NCBI GenBank assembly: GCA_002914845.1
Contig: JXTC01000086.1
Location: 135,051 to 199,050, forward strand
From: Trema orientale
Taxonomy: Eukaryota > Streptophyta > Magnoliopsida > Rosales > Cannabaceae
Direction of reading: 5' to 3'
DNA: 64,000 nt
This document shows, one piece after another, positions 59,658 to 64,000 of this stretch. Both the position numbers and the translations under genes were made by a program. Numbering within the stretch: position 1 is the stretch's first letter; the number at the start of each line of letters is the position of its first letter. The notes under the pieces were generated by a model that ran no database searches, was not told where the DNA came from, and saw only the letters and a list, made by a program, of their open reading frames with translations.

Positions 59658-60685
59658 AAAGATGTGCAGTTTCAGTGGGAGTTTGTAGTTTGGTCCAAAT
59701 GTTCATTAGTGACACTTATTCCTTGATTAATTTCTGCAGAATATGGTCGATGTTTTTTTTTTTTTTTTTTGTAAACTCTGACTTCAAATATGATATTTAT
59801 CATATTATTATCTTTTCTACTGCGGTTTAAGCATAAAGTTTGGAGTAATACATTAAGAGGAAAGACTAAGGTTGATCTCATTTCAGTTTAAAGCAGGACC
59901 AAATGGAAATAGGCATGTAAGATCACTTTCGTGTAATTTCCATGCCACACATCCATACTTGATCTGTGTCATTACGTGTATTGATTTGATAATCATTGAT
60001 GGGTTTAGTTGCCTACCTAAGTGCAATGAAGACCGCTTTGGTTTCATGTTAATGTACAAAATGGTTCAGATTGTCTTAAGGGGTAATTTCTCAACTGACA
60101 GCAATAAAGTGCGCACTCAAGTTTTCATTATATAATTGTCTCAGAAAAAACTCATGTAGCCCAAGTGGGAGATTGTTAGGTTATACGAATATATAACCTA
60201 ATTATGGGCCATAAGTTTTTAAATAATAATTATATAATATTAGGACTGTCTAATTAAGTGGGGCCATTAAGTGATCTAATTGAATGCTCAGGAAGTTACT
60301 AATTAAGTGTGGACTCTGTAATGTGTGGTTACCTAATCCTAGTCCAATAAAGATTGATGGGGTCTCTATTGGTGACTAGTATATAAAGACATAACTATAG
60401 GATTTTGGTCCCCAAGCTAAATAGAACGTGTGCTCTTCTCCTCTGCCTCCATCAACAGAGAGAGACCCATTGAGCATACATAGAGTATTCTGGTTGTGGA
60501 AGACCTTCTACTCTCAGGCTCTAATCAGTTAATCGCTTCCGCTTACATGATCACATCCTTTGCTGTCAAACTCAATGGATTTAGGTTAGTCACGGGTTTA
60601 CTCTCAACAAATCTTTTCCTGACAATTTGGCATGATAGATTCTAGGATTATATTTGGTTTATTAATCCATTATGTATATCTAACT

Positions 60686-60806
60686 TTGGGTAGATCGGAC
60701 GGTGGAGGGGGGTAGAGTATATGGTGTATTAGGCCCATTCTCAACCTCAGCCACCATGTCTACTGGCAAATGCACACTTCCAGATGGTTGTGCACAATCT
60801 ATATAC
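60686..60806 (-). pseudogene. Third laccase copy: dead last exon, split by the Copia element
   Basis: Homologous to exon 6 of laccases A and B: the acceptor is kept (CAG at 60809-60807), as are the ACCATCTGGA, GAGGTTGAGAATGGGCC and GATCTACCC blocks. The Trp codon after the acceptor is TAG, the T1 copper Cys of HCH is Asn, a ligand His is Cys, and the frame is lost. The last codons lie on the far side of the retrotransposon: 54675-54686 continues the exon with Cys and TAA. No exon 5 is found in the 3.2 kb that follow, although laccase A and B have it within 400 bp. Confidence 0.85.
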
Positions 60807-60839
60807 CTGTGCCGAGAAAAAGAAAATCAAAATAAATAT

Positions 60840-60925
60840 ATATATTGACTTTGAGGGAGTGAGATCAAACTCGAGACCTCCATATTAGAAGGAGATGTAT
60901 AAGCTAAGCCTATGATAAGTATATT
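60840..60925 (-). repeat. Possible antisense SINE fragment
   Basis: On the minus strand there is an A-box-like TTAGCTTATACATCTCC and a B-box-like GGTCTCGAGTTTGATC. No tail or duplication confirmed. Confidence 0.35.
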
Positions 60926-61007
60926 AAATATTTTTGAATCATCAAACTTTAATCCAAATTCATCAAATTGTCATTGTATATAAGATTAATTTGCACTCTA
61001 CTCGATA

Positions 61008-61259
61008 AAAAAAAAAAATTTAGGAGGATGACTAATATTTTAAATTTGATTAAGTAGATGTCCACTTTTTAAATTTTATAGCTAAATATCTAAGTATATA
61101 TATTTTTACACTTGGTAGATATGTTAATCTATTAATTTCAGTTACTGTACTGAAATGTACTAGGTATATAAATTTATATACCAGATATTTTGCTACAACA
61201 TTTGATAAATAGATTTTTACTTAAATTAGGCCCAATTTGGTCATCTTTCTATAAGGCGC
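61008..61259. mobile_element. Mutator-like MITE, second copy of the 3087 family
   Basis: Shares GATTAAGTAGATGTCCA, TTTTACACTTGGTAGATA, AGTTACTGTNCTGAAATG and AAATTAGGCCCAA with 3087-3377. The left border is blurred by an A-run. Confidence 0.7.
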
Positions 61260-61295
61260 AAAAAATAAATAAATTTTGTTGTACTAGCCGTGTTT

Positions 61296-61467
61296 AAGAC
61301 CACATAAGTTCCTAGGTTCAAGTCACATCGGGAGTAGATGTGAAAACCTACTATCCCTAATGGGTTGGCGTAGGGATTGGGTAGTAGTAGGTATTTTTCT
61401 TTAATTTGTAATAAGTGGAGGTAATTAGTTAAACTCTATTTTTTTTTTTAAAAAAAGACCACATAAG
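61296..61467 (+). mobile_element. 5'-truncated SINE with 13-bp target duplication
   Basis: AAGACCACATAAG at 61296-61308 and 61455-61467 encloses 61309-61454. The insert starts just before a B-box (GGTTCAAGTCAC) and lacks the A-box. Its 3' part (CTTTAATTTGTAATAAGTGG...AATTAGTTAA) matches the SINE at 50466. The tail is T-run then A7. Confidence 0.82.
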
Positions 61468-61499
61468 ATTTTTTTTTTTCGAAAGGAAGACCACATAAG
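61455..61499 (-). repeat. Poly(A) micro-insertion reusing the SINE target site
   Basis: A third AAGACCACATAAG at 61487-61499. Between it and the copy at 61455-61467 lies A-T11-CGAAAGG, i.e. CCTTTCG plus poly(A) on the minus strand. Confidence 0.75.
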
Positions 61500-62333
61500 T
61501 TCATTAATGATAATATATTATGCTATCAATAATATTGGTGTTAATTTTTCCTAGGAAATAAATATAAAATTTATGTAGCCATTGTTATATAAATAACTTG
61601 GTAAGATACGATTTTGTAGAAACTAAACAGAATAACAATTAGAAACATTTTCAAAATATCCATTACTTTTTGAAATTTGTTTAATCAATTATTAAGGGGT
61701 AATTCGGTCTTTTCGCTATACAATTCACTTAAGTTGTCAAGTTAGGGTTTAAAATTCTAGAGATTTAAAATCCAAGGATATTTCACCCATCTTTTTTAAA
61801 ACCACGGTGAAATATAGGACAAATTTTAACTCAATACAAAAATAGACACTTTTTAAATAAAAAAAACTAGAAATTCGAAATTACCCCATGTCTCTCCGAT
61901 TACTATGACAGGTCGTGGGAAAGTTGGTAAAAGATTAGAGTGAGTATGGTTAGAGATAATAAATTTTGGCCATTTTAATTAGGATATTTAGATAAACTTA
62001 AAAAAGGTGACATGTCATTGAGTTTTTTTTTTTTAGTAATAAATCTGTCATGATAAAAAGATTATCTTTACAATAACAGATTAGATTAGAAGACAAAATT
62101 CTTCCAACAGATAATTCTTCAATCCTAAGACTATCCTAACCAAATCAAATGTAACTAATTGACTATGACATTAAGAATAAATGATAAAAAAAAAATACAT
62201 CCAACAGTTTCAAACACTGCAATATATCTGACTTTAAAATCTAGAGGTTTATGATCAGCATTCTTGACTTATAGGAGACATTAAAATTTTGATAAAATTT
62301 GTGAATGAGACATTTTAATTTAGAGTAACATTT
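61500..62333. other. Intergenic DNA, no gene seen
   Basis: AT-rich, no conserved frame. Confidence 0.4.
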
Positions 62334-62735
62334 GTGAATGAGAAATTTTTATCACCATGGGCCATTAGTAGAATCTCTGAGCATAAAAACCTCATTTCTT
62401 ATTGTGGGCTAGTGTGAACACAAAAGGGACACCAGAATAAGAGTTATTTAGGTGGTTACTATTCTTTTAGTAGCACCTTGACGGTCCTAGAATAATTATT
62501 TTGTGTTAGTTTGGGTCCATTTTCCAAAAAAACTATTTGTGAATGAGAAATTTTTATCATCACGGGCCATTTGTAGAACCTAAGAGCATAAAAACCTCGT
62601 TTCTTATTGTGGGCCAGTGTGAACGCAAAAAGGACACCAAAATGGGAGTTATTTAGGTGGTTACTATTCTTTTAGTTTTATCGTGACGGTCCTAGAATAA
62701 TCATTTTGTGTTAGTTTGAGTCCATTTTCAAAAAG
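62334..62735. repeat. 205-bp tandem duplication
   Basis: The unit starting GTGAATGAGAAATTTTTATC, with GGGCCATT-GTAGAA, GAGCATAAAAACCTC, GTTATTTAGGTGGTTACTAT and GACGGTCCTAGAATAAT, occurs at 62334 and 62539. Confidence 0.8.
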
Positions 62736-63519
62736 AACCATTTTAGACCTTGAAAACCAAAACTCAGATAATCTAGGGTTGGTAATCTTACTACTTAAGG
62801 AAACTAGGCCTGTTATCTCGAGAACTTGACCTGTTACTTCAAGTAGTTCATCAATTATTAAAAAATGGCATTTTTATAAATTAAATGAGATTTTTTTCAA
62901 ACAATTTTAGGGCTTGCTTGGATTCACTTTCAGTTTTTTTTTTTGTTTAAATAAATTAAAAATAGAAGTAAAAGTTTTGTTTTGGGTCTCAAGTTTTAAA
63001 AATAAAAAATATGTTTGATAAACTTTATTTCACTACTTGTTTTCAAAAGTGAACAAGTACAAATAGTGAAAAGAAAGTCATATAGATTTATATTTGTGTA
63101 TATATATGTATGTACATATTTGTATATAAATGTTTGTATGTTCTTTTGTTTTTGAAATTTGTATAAAAAAATAAAGGTATTAGAAATTTTTTGTTACCAC
63201 TTTTTTTTTTAAATTTTTGGTAATAATTTTTAAAAGAAAAAAACAAAAACAAAATTGCTAAGCAAACTTCTAAAAAAAATTTCCACTTTTCTCTTTAAAA
63301 AAATAAAAAATAAAAAATAAAAGTGAATCTAAATAAGCTCTTAAAGTCCAAGATATTTTCTATGTTTTTCAAAATTTACCATGTAAAATAAAATTTGCTC
63401 AATAAAAAATTGAACAACTATCGGGCCGAGCCTGACATGTTTGTCTGCCAACCTTATTATATGAAGTCCAATTGCCTGACTTCGCAGGACACTATTGCTA
63501 CTCATAGAAAAAAGTGAAA
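62736..63519. other. Intergenic DNA, no gene seen
   Basis: Long A/T runs only. Confidence 0.4.
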
Positions 63520-63830
63520 ATTACACCTAATACCTGTTTTTTAAAACTTATTTCAAAAATACCCGTTTTTAAAACTTCTTTAAAAAATACCCGTTTTTAT
63601 GGTCCACATTTCATATGAAAAATATACATAGTCCACATTTACAATGTAAATTTTATCCATGAGGTACACATTTCATGTGTAAAATATGAACGGTACACAT
63701 TTTAAAATATTTGCCAATTTTTAATGTAAGTTTTATTCATGAAATGTAGACCACGGTATATATTTAATACATGAAATATATACCGTGGTATACATTTCAT
63801 GTGTAAAACAGTGGTGGTCTATATAGTTTT
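63520..63830. repeat. Repeat of the ATACCCATTTTT family
   Basis: AATACCYGTTTTT words, CACATTTCATATGAAAAATA and the inner inverted ACCACGGTATATATTT / AAATATATACCGTGGT hairpin. Related to 32720-33075 and 34868-35575. Confidence 0.55.
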
Positions 63831-64000
63831 TCCCTTATTAGACCAACACCACTTATTAGACCCAATTAATTATTTATAATAATCAATTTTCATTTATACC
63901 ATAATACCAATCTTTACCACTTTCTTTTAATCTTATAGCACTTGTTTGGCATTAGCAAAAAATTTACACTCAGTATTCGTTTTTGTTCCTCATAGTTCAT

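Larger units (their letters stand above)
54682..60690 (+). mobile_element. Degenerate Copia LTR retrotransposon
   Basis: Body 54687-60685 with the 5-bp target duplication TTGGG (54682-54686, 60686-60690). LTRs are 54687-55175 (489 bp) and 60174-60685 (512 bp), starting TGTTARGTTATACG and ending TATATCTAACA (left) or ...TAACT (right). The PBS TGGTATCAAGAGC starts 2 bases after the left LTR; the polypurine AAGTGGGAGAT abuts the right LTR. Domain order gag, protease, integrase, reverse transcriptase gives Copia. The right LTR has about 29 extra bases. LTR divergence and many stops show an old, inactive copy. Confidence 0.93.

Noticed and set aside
59096-59830. Long open frames across the N run on both strands
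   Set aside because: They are open only because N codons cannot be stops; the flanks are degenerate Copia sequence.
60840-60925. Antisense SINE as a firm call
   Set aside because: Only box-like words are seen; no tail or duplication, so it is listed at low confidence only.

Overview
The window is nuclear DNA from a flowering plant, almost certainly a eudicot. It is AT-rich, its genes carry GT-AG introns, and the spaces between them are full of MITEs, SINEs and LTR retrotransposons. Nothing in it allows a species call. There is one assembly gap (513 N, 59145-59657). No CRISPR array, tRNA, rRNA or bacterial-type feature is visible.

Five protein-coding loci are supported. Four are families named with confidence: a plastid NusG-like protein (PTAC13 type, 539-2822, minus); the chloroplast redox-regulated fructose-1,6-bisphosphatase (4848-6667, minus); a secreted cysteine-rich PAR1-family protein (15451-17134, plus); and two laccases (23975-28179 and 38356-42932, both minus). 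For all five loci exon joins were rebuilt by hand, and phases and GT-AG borders agree throughout. A third laccase survives only as a dead last exon at 60686-60806.

The two laccases lie in a tandem segmental duplication of roughly 8 kb per copy (about 23697-32345 and 38085-46170) that includes 3' flank, introns, promoter and several kb of upstream DNA. Both keep a near-perfect miR397 pairing site in exon 5 and a TATA box the same distance from the ATG, so both are probably expressed and under microRNA control. A degenerate Copia retrotransposon (54687-60685, target duplication TTGGG) sits inside the last codons of the third, dead laccase copy.

The rest is transposon-derived. It includes a short non-autonomous LTR element with intact LTRs, PBS and target duplication (17595-20113), several Mutator-like long-TIR MITEs, a hAT MITE with perfect 8-bp target duplications (48801-49182), a tRNA-type SINE (50466-50628), and a numerous MITE family ending in CAATCCAGTAGGT. 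The least ordinary signal is a set of about ten tiny insertions made of little more than a poly(A) tract preceded by a CCTTTC-like motif, each flanked by 9-18 bp direct repeats. One has a matching empty site in the paralogous laccase intron, and another reuses the target site of a neighbouring SINE. They look like extreme 5'-truncated retroposition products.
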